A stretch of 64,000 bases of DNA from Halostella limicola (lineage in GTDB: Archaea; Halobacteriota; Halobacteria; Halobacteriales; Natronoarchaeaceae): positions 372,001-436,000 of the forward strand of contig NZ_RCDI01000004.1 of NCBI RefSeq assembly GCF_003675875.1, given 5' to 3'. The position numbers and the translations under genes are program-made. A model generated the notes under the pieces. It was not told the DNA's origin. It made no database searches and saw only the letters and a program-made list of their open reading frames with translations. Positions 8,468 to 18,103 of this stretch are shown piece after piece. Positions within the stretch are counted from its first letter, which is position 1. Every line of letters starts with the position of its first letter.

Positions 8468-9238
8468 ATGTACCTCGGCGACAACGCCTGGCCGGACCTG
8501 GGGTCGTACTTCGAAAACGAATCGCTCGCGCTCGTGCCGCTGGGTTCGACGGAGCAGCACGGGCCACACCTGCCGGAGGCGACGGACCACCTGATCGCCG
8601 AGGCGTTCGCCCGCGAGGCGGCGGACCGCGCCGGCGTCCTCTGCACTCCGACGGTGAACGTCGGCGTCAGCTCCCACCACCGCCAGTTCCACGGCACCAT
8701 GTGGGTCAGCCCGACGGCGTTCCGCGAGTACGTCGAGTCACTCACGCGTAATCTCACCTACCACGGGATCGACCGCGTCGTCTACGTGAACGCCCACGGT
8801 GGCAACGTTCCCCACCTCCGGGAGGTAGGGCGTCGCCTCCGCGAGGATCACGAAGCCTACGCCGTCGAGTGGATGTGGAACGAGAGCGTCCCGGAGCTGG
8901 TCGACGACCTGTTCGCCCAGAACGGCCCCCACGCCGGGCCGAAGGAGACCGCCCTGATCCAGCATCTCGCGCCCGAACTCGTCCACGACGACCGCTTAGA
9001 GGACGCGCGCGATGGGGGCATCGCCAGCGTCGCGGAGGCGGGGACGGTGGTCCACGGCGCGCGGACGTTCTACGACGCCGCAGACAACACCGACAACGGC
9101 GCGCTCGGCGACCAGACCGACGCCACCGCCGAGAAGGGAGAGGAACTGTTCGAGGCCGCGTGCGAGCAACTCGTCGCGCTCTGCGACTGGCTGAACGACC
9201 GGGAGTTCGAGGCCCTGCTCCCCCGCGAGCACGTCTGA
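8468..9238 (+). CDS. Creatininase-family amidohydrolase
   Basis: 256 residues from the ATG at 8468 (MYLGDNAWPDLG), the usual length for this family. Metal-ligand motifs are present: the STEQHGPHLPEATDH segment near residue 20 (Glu, His, Asp ligands) and NAHGGN near residue 106, plus a later PKETAL Glu. Family members hydrolyse cyclic amides such as creatinine or act on formamido precursors (ArfB, MftE), so the substrate is open. An in-frame ATG at 8306 would add 54 residues with no family similarity and is rejected. The gene stands alone, divergent from nhaC. Confidence 0.88.
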   Translation: MYLGDNAWPDLGSYFENESLALVPLGSTEQHGPHLPEATDHLIAEAFAREAADRAGVLCTPTVNVGVSSHHRQFHGTMWVSPTAFREYVESLTRNLTYHGIDRVVYVNAHGGNVPHLREVGRRLREDHEAYAVEWMWNESVPELVDDLFAQNGPHAGPKETALIQHLAPELVHDDRLEDARDGGIASVAEAGTVVHGARTFYDAADNTDNGALGDQTDATAEKGEELFEAACEQLVALCDWLNDREFEALLPREHV

Positions 9239-9642
9239 CGCGACGGCGAAGGGCGGCCGATCATCCAAGGGTAACCCGCGAGTTTTTCAAACATAAAGTT
9301 GGGTATAGGACAGAGTAGTTATAATATATATTATATAATCGGGCCTATTCATCAGTATCGATGCAGGTGAATTGGATTGAGAGGCGAAAGACGCATCTGT
9401 AATGTCTTGTCGCGGGATCTGCTCATTGAGGGACTGTAACGAGGTAAGCGTCGTTCATAGTCGAGTATAGGCCCTTTTACGGCAATCACTGCTTTATATC
9501 CCGTGGAACGTCTTCGAACACTGGGACTACTCTCTGCAACTTGTATCAGAAATATTCTATAGACACATCCGAGATAGATAGACCATCAGTCGAACGATTG
9601 GAGTCGATCGTTGCCGCCGAGAAACGGACTTCGAAAACGGAA
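9239..9642. other. AT-rich intergenic region
   Basis: 404 bp between two convergent genes. The stretch from about 9285 to 9345 is strongly AT-rich and contains the 16-bp perfect palindrome TATAATATATATTATA. No protein or stable RNA is supported. It may simply hold two facing terminators. Confidence 0.4.
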
Positions 9643-11586
9643 TTACGCGCCGATGTCTGCCACGGTGTGGTGGTCGACCTCCAGCGCTTCGGCGTCCTCC
9701 TGGAGGAGAGCGACCACGAGGTAGTCGACGTAGGATTCGAAGTACTCGACGAGTGCGGCGATGCGGTCGGAGTCGATCGGTTCGAGGGCGTCCATGATCA
9801 TACACGGGACCTGCTCGTGGAGATCGTGGACCAGATAGCCCGCGAGCGCGAACACCAGTCCGGTGACCTCGCGCTCGCTCTCGCTGAGGTGGTCGACGGT
9901 GTCCTCGTAGGCGACGCCGCCGTCGCTGCTGCGGACTACGTGCAGTTCGAACGCGTTCTGCTGGACCTTCCGGCGGCCCTCGCGGACCTCCTTCTCGACG
10001 ATCTCGATCCAGATGCGCTCGATGTTCTCGTAGTCGAGGATCGTCAGCACCTCGTCCATGTGCTCGTTGAACTCCTCGACGGCGTTCTCCTCGATGCGGT
10101 CGATCTTCGTCCGGAGGTCGACGAGTTCATCCTGTATCTCCTCGCGCCGGTCCTCGATCTCGTCCTCGCGCTCGATCTCCGCCTCGATCTCCTCGATCTC
10201 CTCGACGACGTCGTCGCGCTCGCTTTCGAGCTTCCCGAGCTCGTACTCGAGTTCGTTCGCGTTCCGGTGGAGGTCGAGCACCTCCTCGTAGGTCTCCGAC
10301 TCCAGCTCCTCGACCTCGGCCTCCAGTCGCTCGACCTCGTCCATCAGCTCGCCCTTGCGGTCTGTGAGTCGGTCGAGCGCCGACTCGGTGGACTCGATCT
10401 CGGTCTCGGTCCGGGCGATCCGCTGGCGGACCTGTTCGACGTTCTGGCGTCGGCGCTCGTAGTCGCGCTTGCGCTCCTTGTACTCGTCTAGCTCCGACTC
10501 GAGGTCGTCCTTGTCGTCGAGCTTCTGGCGGCGCAGGTCGCGGAGGTTCTGGAGCGTGTCCTCGATGCGGTCGATGTCGACCTCGGAGCCGCAGGTCCAG
10601 CAGACCGTCTCCTGGTTCTCTTCCAGCAGTCGGTCGGTGAGCGCCCCCTCCTCGCCGCCGTCGGGCGCGGTCTGGATCGCGGGGTGGGTCCCCTCGCGCG
10701 CGTCGTCGATCATCTTCTCGTTGAAGCGGATCGTGTTCTGGAGCTCGCTTATCTCCGCGTCGAGCGACTGCTTCTGGCGGCGCAGGTCGTCGATGTGGTC
10801 CTCCAAGGTCTCCAGCTCTGCCTCGGGAACGGCGTCGAGGTCCTCCTCGCGCTCTTCGAGTTCGCGGCGCTCCTCCTGGAGCGAGTCACGGCTCTCCCGC
10901 TTCGTCTCGATGTCGTAGCGGACGTCTTCCAGTTCGGACCGCACCTCGCTGAGCTCCGACAGCTTCTCCTCCAGTTCGTCCTTCTCCTCGCGGCGGTCCT
11001 CGACCGACGCGTCGACGTCGTCGAGTTCCTCCTCCGCCGCTTCGAGCTCTTCCCGCGTCGACTCGATGTCGTCCTCGATGGACTGCTTTCGCTGTTCCAG
11101 GTCCGGGAGCCGCTGTTTCAGCGACTGCACCTCGGACAACTCGTCGTCGAGCCGCGACTTCTCCTCCTGCAGCCGTTCGATCTCGCTCTGGATGGCGTCG
11201 GTGTCGACCGGTCGCATGATGAGTTCGCGGAGGTCCGCCCCCGCCTCGACGGCGCGGCGGGCCTCGTTCGACTTCAGCAGAAACGCGAACAGGTCGGCGA
11301 GTTCGGGGTCGTCGAGGTAGCGGTCCCCGGAGACGGAGACGCCCGATCCCGTTCGCGTGAACGTGCGCTCGTACGTCTCCCCGTGGAGGTCGAGTTCGAC
11401 GCGACCCTCGTCCGCGTCGGCTTTCAGCGATATCTGGTCGCTCCCGAGCCCGGCCATGACGGCCTGGAGGAACGACGTCTTGTTAGAGGCGTTCGGGCCG
11501 GCGAGGACCGTCACCCCCGGCGGCAGCTCCGCTTCCGCGGATTCGATACCGCCGATGTTCTCTACAGTAAGTCTAGCCGGTTCCAT
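9643..11586 (-). CDS. Archaea-specific SMC-related protein (Sph/Rad50-like ATPase)
   Basis: 647 residues, about half the size of a true SMC. The N-terminal head has Walker A AGPNASNKTS near residue 31. It is followed by a long charged coiled coil, a central CWTCGSEV with a CxxC pair near residue 330 that may be a zinc-hook-like hinge, a second coiled coil rich in Glu/Arg/Asp, and a C-terminal head with SESERE (signature region) and PCMIMDALEPID (Walker B). This plan fits the archaea-specific SMC-related proteins of haloarchaea, thought to act in chromosome structure or repair. The start MEPARLTVENIGGI is at the family-typical place. It is isolated, with no ScpA/ScpB or nuclease gene beside it. 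Confidence 0.87.
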   Translation of the reverse strand: MEPARLTVENIGGIESAEAELPPGVTVLAGPNASNKTSFLQAVMAGLGSDQISLKADADEGRVELDLHGETYERTFTRTGSGVSVSGDRYLDDPELADLFAFLLKSNEARRAVEAGADLRELIMRPVDTDAIQSEIERLQEEKSRLDDELSEVQSLKQRLPDLEQRKQSIEDDIESTREELEAAEEELDDVDASVEDRREEKDELEEKLSELSEVRSELEDVRYDIETKRESRDSLQEERRELEEREEDLDAVPEAELETLEDHIDDLRRQKQSLDAEISELQNTIRFNEKMIDDAREGTHPAIQTAPDGGEEGALTDRLLEENQETVCWTCGSEVDIDRIEDTLQNLRDLRRQKLDDKDDLESELDEYKERKRDYERRRQNVEQVRQRIARTETEIESTESALDRLTDRKGELMDEVERLEAEVEELESETYEEVLDLHRNANELEYELGKLESERDDVVEEIEEIEAEIEREDEIEDRREEIQDELVDLRTKIDRIEENAVEEFNEHMDEVLTILDYENIERIWIEIVEKEVREGRRKVQQNAFELHVVRSSDGGVAYEDTVDHLSESEREVTGLVFALAGYLVHDLHEQVPCMIMDALEPIDSDRIAALVEYFESYVDYLVVALLQEDAEALEVDHHTVADIGA

Positions 11587-12143
11587 GATAGAACCAAGGG
11601 ATGAGGTTCACAAATAGATTCGGGTTTCGTCAGCGCCGAACGGGCGCCGCGAACGCTCCGGGTTCGCCGGCGGGCCAGCGGGATCGGTTTCTCACTGAAA
11701 CCTCTTTACACCCCTAATTTTGTAATCCCCACCGGTGGGTCCGACGCCCTCGCGCTCGGGGATGCCGCGCGTCCGGCCCTTCCGCGTTTCCCTATAGTGA
11801 ACCCCGAATCGGCGTCTCGGACCGGCGCAGGGGAATATTTCCGTCCCCTCGGTCAGGGATCGTTCGCTAGGACGTTCGCATCTGGCTAACAGGCGTTCTA
11901 TGTGTGTTAACGCGGGCACCGTCGGTGCTACCTGAGGTTCGTCAATATCGTAACCTCGTTTTCTATTACCGAACAACTAGGTGTCGATAGTAGCGACACT
12001 TTAGAACAATTCGGAGACAGTCTCGTCATGGGCATGTATGACGCGGTTCAGGGGGGCAGTATCGTCGGAGTCGCGTCGACGGCACGCCGGATCGGTTCGT
12101 CTCACTCGGACTATCTTTTGCCAATGACGAACGCCGGCCGTCG
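11587..12143. other. Intergenic region with a short inverted repeat
   Basis: 557 bp with no supported gene. Frames through it have Arg/Ser-rich composition typical of antisense reading. An inverted repeat GTGTCG-N7-CGACAC lies at 11981-11999, followed by TTTAG; it could be a terminator or operator. The rest contains nothing I can name. Confidence 0.4.
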
Positions 12144-13007
12144 CTACACGTCGACGACGGGATTCGCGAGTTCGCCGATGTCCTCGATGCGGATGCTGAC
12201 CTCGTCGTCCGCTCGGAGGGTGAACCCCTCCTCCGGAACGAGCGAGGTACCGGTGAGTAGGACGCCGAGTTCGGGAACGGTGTCGTGGGCGCGCCACCAG
12301 TCGACGAGTTCCTCGCACGTCCGGGCCATCTCGCCGGTCGAGGTTTCGTCCTCGTAGACGACGTCCCCGTCGCGGCGGATCTCCATCGACATCGTCAGGT
12401 CGTGCGGGTCGACGCTCTCCGCGGCGGTGACGCAGGGCCCGATCGAACAGCACCTGTCGTACACCTTCGCCTGCGGGAGGTAGAGGGGGTTCGCGCCCTC
12501 GATCTCGCGGCTGCTCACGTCGTTCCCGACCGTGTACCCGACGATCCGGCCGTCGTAGAGGACGATCCCCAGTTCGGGCTCCGGTACGTCCCACGACGAG
12601 TCCTCACGGACGCCGACGGCCTCGCCCGGGCCGACCGTCCGGCTCGGGGTCGCCTTGAAGAAGATCTCGGGGCGTTCGGCCTCGTACACGTCCAGGTACA
12701 TCTCGGGCATGCCGCTTTCCTCCTCGCGGGCGGCCTCGCTTATCTCGTAGGTGACGCCCGCGGCCCACACCTCTTCGGGGACGACGGGACGGACCGCCTC
12801 GTCGAGCGACGCCCGGTCGACGGTCGGGGCGGCGTCGATCAGGTCATCGGCCAGGTCGTTCACGCCGGTCCCCGCGACGTCCGCCGCCGCCGCGAGATCG
12901 CCGAAGCCGTCGAGTCGCGGCTTCGCGGCCGTGAGGTCGTACGCTGCGTCGCCGTCGTCCGCGACGAGACGGGAGCCGTCGCCGTCGGGAAGGCGAAAGT
13001 ATCGCAT
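12144..13007 (-). CDS. FAH-family 2-keto-3-deoxypentonate dehydratase (XacE-like)
   Basis: 287 residues of the fumarylacetoacetate hydrolase fold. The metal triad appears as EPELG (two Glu) near residue 146 and a later NDVSSRE Asp/Glu. In Haloferax a FAH-family enzyme dehydrates 2-keto-3-deoxy-xylonate or -arabinonate to alpha-ketoglutarate semialdehyde. Here it diverges from the aldehyde dehydrogenase that would use that product, with a shared 129-bp promoter region, and the dehydrogenase and sugar-acid dehydratase genes follow. That neighbourhood makes the KDX-dehydratase call more likely than an acylpyruvase. The start MRYFRLPDGDG is normal for the family. Confidence 0.84.
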   Translation of the reverse strand: MRYFRLPDGDGSRLVADDGDAAYDLTAAKPRLDGFGDLAAAADVAGTGVNDLADDLIDAAPTVDRASLDEAVRPVVPEEVWAAGVTYEISEAAREEESGMPEMYLDVYEAERPEIFFKATPSRTVGPGEAVGVREDSSWDVPEPELGIVLYDGRIVGYTVGNDVSSREIEGANPLYLPQAKVYDRCCSIGPCVTAAESVDPHDLTMSMEIRRDGDVVYEDETSTGEMARTCEELVDWWRAHDTVPELGVLLTGTSLVPEEGFTLRADDEVSIRIEDIGELANPVVDV

Positions 13008-13136
13008 GGTGCCACCGACGGTCTAGGTCTTCATAAATCTCCCGTCGGCGCGGGACCGCGGCACCGACCCGCGAAGGCGGCGACAAATGATCGCGATCGC
13101 AAAGGGTTTTGCCCCCACGGAACGACTAGGTCACGT

Positions 13137-14576
13137 ATGCCCGACGAGCGCCTGAACTACGTGAACGGCGAATGGCGAGAAGCGAACACCGGAGAGACGT
13201 TCGAGACGTACGACCCGGCGAACCCCTCCGAGGCCGTCGCGACCTACCCGCAGTCCGACGCCGACGACGCCGCGGAGGCCATCGAGGCCGCCGCCGCGGC
13301 GAGCGAGGAGTGGGGCACCACTCCCGGCCCCGAGCGCGGTCGTATCCTCTCGCGCACCGGCGCCCTGCTCGCGGAGCGAAAGGAGGAACTCACCGAACTC
13401 CTCGTCAAAGAGGAGGGGAAGACCCGCAGCGAGGCCGGCGGCGAGGTCCAACGCGCGATCGACATCTTCGACTACTACGGCGCGAAGGCCAGCGACCTCG
13501 GCGGCACGGTCAAGGGGTCCAGCTCACGGAACACGAACCTCTACACGAAGAACGAGCCGGTGGGCGTCGCCGGCCTGATCACGCCGTGGAACTACCCCAT
13601 CGCCATCCCGGCCTGGAAGATCGCGCCCGCGCTGGCGGCCGGCAACGCCGCAGTCATCAAGCCCGCGTCGCTCGCCCCCGGCGTCGTCCACGAGATGGCC
13701 GAGGCCCTGGACGAGGCCGGCCTCCCGGACGGAGCCCTCAACGTCGTCACCGGCCCCGGCAGCGAGGTCGGCGACACCATCGCCAGCCACCCCGACGTCG
13801 ACGCCGTCTCCTTCACCGGCAGCACGAAGGTCGGCAACCAGGTGTACGACACCGCGACCGACGACGGCAAGCGCGTTCAGCTCGAGATGGGCGGGAAGAA
13901 CCCGACCGTCGTCTCCGACAGCGCGGACGTCGAGGAGGCCGCGGACATCGTCGCGTCCGGGGCGTTCGGCGTCACCGGCCAGGCCTGTACCGCCTGCTCC
14001 CGCGCGATCGTCTACGAGGAGGTGTACGACGAGTTCGTCGACGCCGTCGTCGAGCGCGCCGAGGCGATCGAACCGGGCCACGGCCTCGACGACCCGGACA
14101 TGGGCCCGCACGTCAGCGAGTCCGAACTGGAGAGCACGGTCGACTACGTCGAGGTCGGCGAGCGCGAGGGCGCGACCCTCGAAACCGGCGGCGCGGCGAT
14201 CGACGGCGACGGCTACTTCGTCGAGCCCGCCGTCTTCTCCGACGTCGACCCCGACTACCGCATCGCGCAGGAGGAGATCTTCGGTCCGGTGCTGTCGGTC
14301 ATCCCCGTAAGCGGCTACGAGGAAGCCCTCGAAGTCGCTAACGGCGTCGAGTACGGGCTCTCGGCCAGCATCGTCACCGACGACCACACCGAGGCCAACC
14401 GCTTCGTCAACGAGGCCGAGTCCGGCGTCGTGAAGATCAACGAGAAGACGACCGGGCTGGAACTGCACGTCCCGTTCGGCGGGATGAAGGCGTCCTCCAG
14501 CGAGACGTACCGCGAACAGGGCGACGCCGGGCTCGACTTCTACACCATCAGCAAGACGGTGTACGACAACTACTGA
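13137..14576 (+). CDS. Aldehyde dehydrogenase, probable alpha-ketoglutarate semialdehyde dehydrogenase (XacF-like)
   Basis: 479 residues, full-length ALDH. Motifs in order: PWNYPIAIPAWKIAPALAAG near residue 145, FTGSTKVG for cofactor binding, catalytic Glu in LEMGGKNP, catalytic Cys in GQACTACSRA (near 285), and QEEIFGPVLSV. It oxidises an aldehyde with NAD(P)+. In the oxidative pentose route the substrate would be alpha-ketoglutarate semialdehyde, giving 2-oxoglutarate for the TCA cycle. The divergent FAH dehydratase and the downstream sugar dehydrogenase support this. The ATG at 13137 directly precedes MPDERLNYVNGEW, the usual opening. ALDH specificity is hard to read from sequence, so the substrate is inferred from context. 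Confidence 0.88.
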   Translation: MPDERLNYVNGEWREANTGETFETYDPANPSEAVATYPQSDADDAAEAIEAAAAASEEWGTTPGPERGRILSRTGALLAERKEELTELLVKEEGKTRSEAGGEVQRAIDIFDYYGAKASDLGGTVKGSSSRNTNLYTKNEPVGVAGLITPWNYPIAIPAWKIAPALAAGNAAVIKPASLAPGVVHEMAEALDEAGLPDGALNVVTGPGSEVGDTIASHPDVDAVSFTGSTKVGNQVYDTATDDGKRVQLEMGGKNPTVVSDSADVEEAADIVASGAFGVTGQACTACSRAIVYEEVYDEFVDAVVERAEAIEPGHGLDDPDMGPHVSESELESTVDYVEVGEREGATLETGGAAIDGDGYFVEPAVFSDVDPDYRIAQEEIFGPVLSVIPVSGYEEALEVANGVEYGLSASIVTDDHTEANRFVNEAESGVVKINEKTTGLELHVPFGGMKASSSETYREQGDAGLDFYTISKTVYDNY

Positions 14577-14641
14577 ACGGGTCGGGCTTCCCCCGTTTTA
14601 CCGACGCAACGCCTATTACGGCCGGCCGAGAGGGTACCCGC

Positions 14642-15724
14642 ATGGAGCTAGAAGCGCTCGCCGACGACTTCGAGCGACGGGACTGGCAGGAGATCACCGA
14701 GACGGACGACCCGGTCCGCTTCGCCATGATCGGCGTCGGGTGGTGGACCCGCGAACAGGCGATGCCGGCCGTGGCGAACGGCGACCTCTGCGAGACGACG
14801 GTACTGGTCAGCGGGGACCGCGAGAAGGCCGAGGAGGTCGCCGAGGGCTCGCCCACCGTCGAGCGCGCGATCACGTACGAGGAGTTCCACGACGGCGCTG
14901 CGAGCGACGCGTACGACGCTGTCTACGTGGTCACGCCGAACGCGCTCCATCTCCCCTTCGTCGAGACGGCCGCGGAACTGGGCAAGGCGATACTCTGCGA
15001 GAAGCCGATGGAGGCGACGATCGAGCGCGCGGAGCGGATGGTCGAGGTCTGCGAGGAGCACGACGCGACGCTGATGATCGCCTACCGGATGCACACCGAG
15101 CCGGCGGTCCGGCGCGCGAAAGACCTCATCGACGAGGGGGTGATCGGCGACCCGGTCTTCGTCAACGGCAACATGACCGAGCCGATCCTCGATCTCGTTC
15201 CCGACCCTGACCAGTGGCGGCTCGACGGCGAGCTATCGGGCGGGTGTGCGGTCATGGACATCGGACTGTACCCGCTGAACACCAGCCGGTTCCTGCTCGG
15301 CGAGGACCCGGTCCGGGTGCGCGGCACGGTCGCGTCCGTGCAGGAGGAGTTCGAGGACGTGCCGGACGAGCACGGCGCGTTCCAGCTCGACTTCCCGGGC
15401 CACGTGTACGCGGTCTGTACCGCCAGCCAGAACGCCTACATGGCGAGCCACATCTCGGTCATCGGGACCGAGGGGCGTGTCCGCGTCGAACCGGCCTTCT
15501 ACCCGTGGGACGACCGCGGGCTCACCGTCTCGCGCGGTGGGACGACGTTCGACGTGGACTTCGAGGGCATAGACCAGATGGAGGAGGAGTTCGAGTACTT
15601 CTCGCACTGCCTGCTCGCCGGCGAGGAGCCGTATCCGGACGGGGAGCACGGGCTGGTCGACATCGAGGCGATCAAGGCGGTGTACGAGGCCGCCGAGACG
15701 GAGTCGACTGTCGAACTGGACTGA
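14642..15724 (+). CDS. gfo6: Gfo/Idh/MocA dehydrogenase, probable D-xylose (pentose) 1-dehydrogenase (Gfo6/XacA-like)
   Basis: 360 residues. The N-terminal Rossmann domain begins RFAMIGVGWWTRE, with GxGxW in place of the usual GxGxxG. The conserved Lys is in CEKPME near residue 121, and the C-terminal domain carries VMDIGLYPLNTSRFLLG. The WWT segment and the YRMHTEPAVRRAKDLI block are what I associate with the NADP-dependent haloarchaeal xylose dehydrogenases that make pentonolactone. Its own promoter region is short (65 bp after the aldehyde dehydrogenase). It lies in line with the lactonase candidate and sugar-acid dehydratase, so it should catalyse the first step. A paralogue lies at 18104-19174. 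Confidence 0.87.
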   Translation: MELEALADDFERRDWQEITETDDPVRFAMIGVGWWTREQAMPAVANGDLCETTVLVSGDREKAEEVAEGSPTVERAITYEEFHDGAASDAYDAVYVVTPNALHLPFVETAAELGKAILCEKPMEATIERAERMVEVCEEHDATLMIAYRMHTEPAVRRAKDLIDEGVIGDPVFVNGNMTEPILDLVPDPDQWRLDGELSGGCAVMDIGLYPLNTSRFLLGEDPVRVRGTVASVQEEFEDVPDEHGAFQLDFPGHVYAVCTASQNAYMASHISVIGTEGRVRVEPAFYPWDDRGLTVSRGGTTFDVDFEGIDQMEEEFEYFSHCLLAGEEPYPDGEHGLVDIEAIKAVYEAAETESTVELD

Positions 15725-15864
15725 GAGCGACCCGTCGCCGCACCCCCTCGAACACCGCGGCCTCGAACACCTCAGGAGAGACCGAGCCCGCGCTCGTGCG
15801 CGTGCCCCAGGACGAACATGCACGGCACCAATATTTTTGCACCGTCCCGCCGAAGCTCCGCGAC

Positions 15865-16731
15865 ATGATACGTTCGACATGGGGCGACTGGTTCGTCCGC
15901 GACGAGATCGAAGCGGCCGACCCCGGCGACGGGGTGATAGTCTGGTACCTCGGCTGTAACGGCTTCGTCATCCGGTCGCGGTCGACGACGCTGTACGTCG
16001 ACCCGTACTTCGGGGCGGGCGACCCGCCGAACATCGTCCGCATGATCCCGGTGCCGATGGACCCGGCCGACGCGACCGACTGCGACGGCGTGCTCGTCAC
16101 CCACGAGCACATCGACCACATGCACCCACCGTCGTACGGCCCGCTGGTGAACGACCTCGGCGCGGACCTGTACGCGCCGGCCGCGTCCTACGAGTCGCCG
16201 GACTACGAGGACGACCTCCGAGCGCCCGACGACCAAAGCAACGAGATCGCCGCTGGCGACGACTTCGAGGTCGGCGACTTCACCGTCCACGTACGGGGCG
16301 CGAACGACCCGGACGCGATCGAACCGGTGAGCTACGTCGTCGAGCACGACGCCGGCACGTTCTTCCACGGCGGCGACAGCCGCCCGGCCGAGGCGTTCGA
16401 AGCGGTCGCCGGGGAGTTCGACGTGGACGTGGGCGCGCTCGCGTTCGGCTCCGTCGGAGAGATCTACAAGCCGGAACTGGGCCGCGGCGAGCGGACGCGC
16501 TGGTACATGGACGAGAACCAGGTGATCGAGGCGGCCAACCAGCTAGAACTGATGCGGCTGGTCCCCTCACACCACGACATGTGGCAGGGCGTCGGTGCCG
16601 ATCCGAAGGTGCTCCACGAGCACGCGGCGTCCCACGAGTACCCTCGGGTCATCGAACCGCCGCACGTCGGCTGTTCGTTCAGGCTGTCCGAGCCCGGGAT
16701 CCGCCGGATCGGCGCGCTCGACGGGGACTGA
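15865..16731 (+). CDS. MBL-fold metallohydrolase, candidate pentonolactonase (UlaG-like)
   Basis: 288 residues. The metal-binding HEHIDHMHP motif (HxHxDH) is near residue 81, with a later Asp in HGGDSRP and His in PSHHDMW. MBL-fold lactonases such as UlaG have this layout. In this cluster it lies between the sugar 1-dehydrogenase and the sugar-acid dehydratase, exactly where a lactone-opening step is needed. The start ATG at 15865 follows a TATA-like AATATTTTTG about 30 bp upstream, suggesting a near-leaderless transcript. Lactonase activity is an inference from position and family; a generic hydrolase cannot be excluded. Confidence 0.82.
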   Translation: MIRSTWGDWFVRDEIEAADPGDGVIVWYLGCNGFVIRSRSTTLYVDPYFGAGDPPNIVRMIPVPMDPADATDCDGVLVTHEHIDHMHPPSYGPLVNDLGADLYAPAASYESPDYEDDLRAPDDQSNEIAAGDDFEVGDFTVHVRGANDPDAIEPVSYVVEHDAGTFFHGGDSRPAEAFEAVAGEFDVDVGALAFGSVGEIYKPELGRGERTRWYMDENQVIEAANQLELMRLVPSHHDMWQGVGADPKVLHEHAASHEYPRVIEPPHVGCSFRLSEPGIRRIGALDGD

Positions 16732-16840
16732 GCTGCCGGACGCAGCCGGGCGGACACCACCCATCGCGGCCGGTCGATTCGCCGCGACCCCGACGCGCGC
16801 GACGATGCTTTTAATACCACCACTGCGGAATCGTGGCGGT

Positions 16841-18016
16841 ATGGCACCGACGATAACGAAGATCGAGAGCACGGAGTTCCAGTACCCGCTGGAGGACGTG
16901 GGTACGGACGAACACGGCTTCAACCTCGTGTACGAGCCCGGGGAGACGACGATGCGGAAGCTGTTCGGTATCAAGATCCACACCGACGAGGGGATCACCG
17001 GCGAGTACGTCGGCGGGAACTCGCCCGCCGCCGCGCAGTACAACATCATCGCGCAGTACCTCGTGGGGAAGAACCCGCTCAAGCGCGAGAAGCACTGGTC
17101 CGAGATCAAACGCGCCCTCCGGAAGTACGACCGGATGGGGATCGGCCCGATCGACATCGCGCTGTGGGACTTCGCCGGCAAGTACTACGACGCGCCGATC
17201 CACGAACTCCTCGGCACCTACCGCGAGCGTATCCCCGCGTACGCCTCGACGTACCACGGCGACGACGCCGGCGGACTCGACTCGCCCGAGGCGTTCGCGG
17301 AGTTCGCCGAGGACTGCCGCGACCGCGGCTTCGGCGGCTTCAAGATCCACGGTTGGGGCGGCGGCGACCAGCTCCGCAACCTCGACCGCGAGATCGAGGC
17401 CGTCCGGGCGGTCGGCGAGGCCGTGGGCGACGACATGGACCTGATGCACGACCCGGCCTGCGAGCTGGAGACGTTCGCCGACGCGCTCGAACTCGGGCGC
17501 GCGCTCGACGAACAGGACTTCTTCTGGTACGAGGACCCCTACCGCGACGGCGGCATCTCCCAGCACGCCCACCGGAAGCTCGCCCAGAAGCTCGACACGC
17601 CGATCCTCCAGACCGAGCACGTCCGCGGGCTCGAACTCAAGTCCGACTTCGCCAAGCACGACGGCACGGACTTCCTGCGCGCAGACCCGGAGTACGACGC
17701 GGGCATCACCGGCGCGATGAAGGTGGCACACATGGCCGAGGCGTACGGCCTGGACGTGGAGTTCCACGCGCCCGGCCCCGCCCAGCGCCACTGCATCGCC
17801 GCCTGCCGGAACTCCAACTACTACGAGATGGCGCTGGTCCACCCGCACTGCCAGAACACCCAGCCGCCGGTGTACGAGGGCGGCTACTCCGACATGATGG
17901 ACGCCGTCGACGACGACGGCACCGTGACGGTGCCGGACGGTCCCGGCCTCGGCGTCGACTACGACTGGGACTACATCGAGTCGAACAGCACGGGCAGCAC
18001 CCACGTCTACGAGTAG
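16841..18016 (+). CDS. Enolase-superfamily sugar-acid dehydratase (xylonate/arabinonate dehydratase, XacD-like)
   Basis: 391 residues of the mandelate racemase/muconate lactonizing group. The capping domain comes first, then the barrel with GFKIHGWGGGD (Lys/His region, near 170), metal ligands in LMHDPACE, WYEDPYRDG and QTEHVRG, and the C-terminal EFHAPGPAQRHC. Enzymes of this group dehydrate pentonates to 2-keto-3-deoxypentonates, the substrate of the FAH enzyme at 12144. A TATA-like CTTTTAATACC lies about 27 bp before the ATG at 16841, so the transcript is probably leaderless. The exact sugar acid (xylonate, arabinonate or gluconate) cannot be set from sequence. Confidence 0.88.
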   Translation: MAPTITKIESTEFQYPLEDVGTDEHGFNLVYEPGETTMRKLFGIKIHTDEGITGEYVGGNSPAAAQYNIIAQYLVGKNPLKREKHWSEIKRALRKYDRMGIGPIDIALWDFAGKYYDAPIHELLGTYRERIPAYASTYHGDDAGGLDSPEAFAEFAEDCRDRGFGGFKIHGWGGGDQLRNLDREIEAVRAVGEAVGDDMDLMHDPACELETFADALELGRALDEQDFFWYEDPYRDGGISQHAHRKLAQKLDTPILQTEHVRGLELKSDFAKHDGTDFLRADPEYDAGITGAMKVAHMAEAYGLDVEFHAPGPAQRHCIAACRNSNYYEMALVHPHCQNTQPPVYEGGYSDMMDAVDDDGTVTVPDGPGLGVDYDWDYIESNSTGSTHVYE

Positions 18017-18103
18017 CGGCGGCCGATCCCCGCTCGTCCCCTTTTTCGCCGCGGCGATCGGAAGACGCGGAGGTTTTTGGTTCGACCGCGAGTACGTCTA
18101 TCC

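Noticed and set aside
12001-12594. Minus frame overlapping the FAH gene
   Set aside because: Arg-rich frame-shifted shadow of the dehydratase. No family resemblance.
13137-14576. ALDH as the missing DoeC of the ectoine island
   Set aside because: It lies 18 kb away and diverges from the FAH dehydratase of the pentose pathway, which explains it fully.
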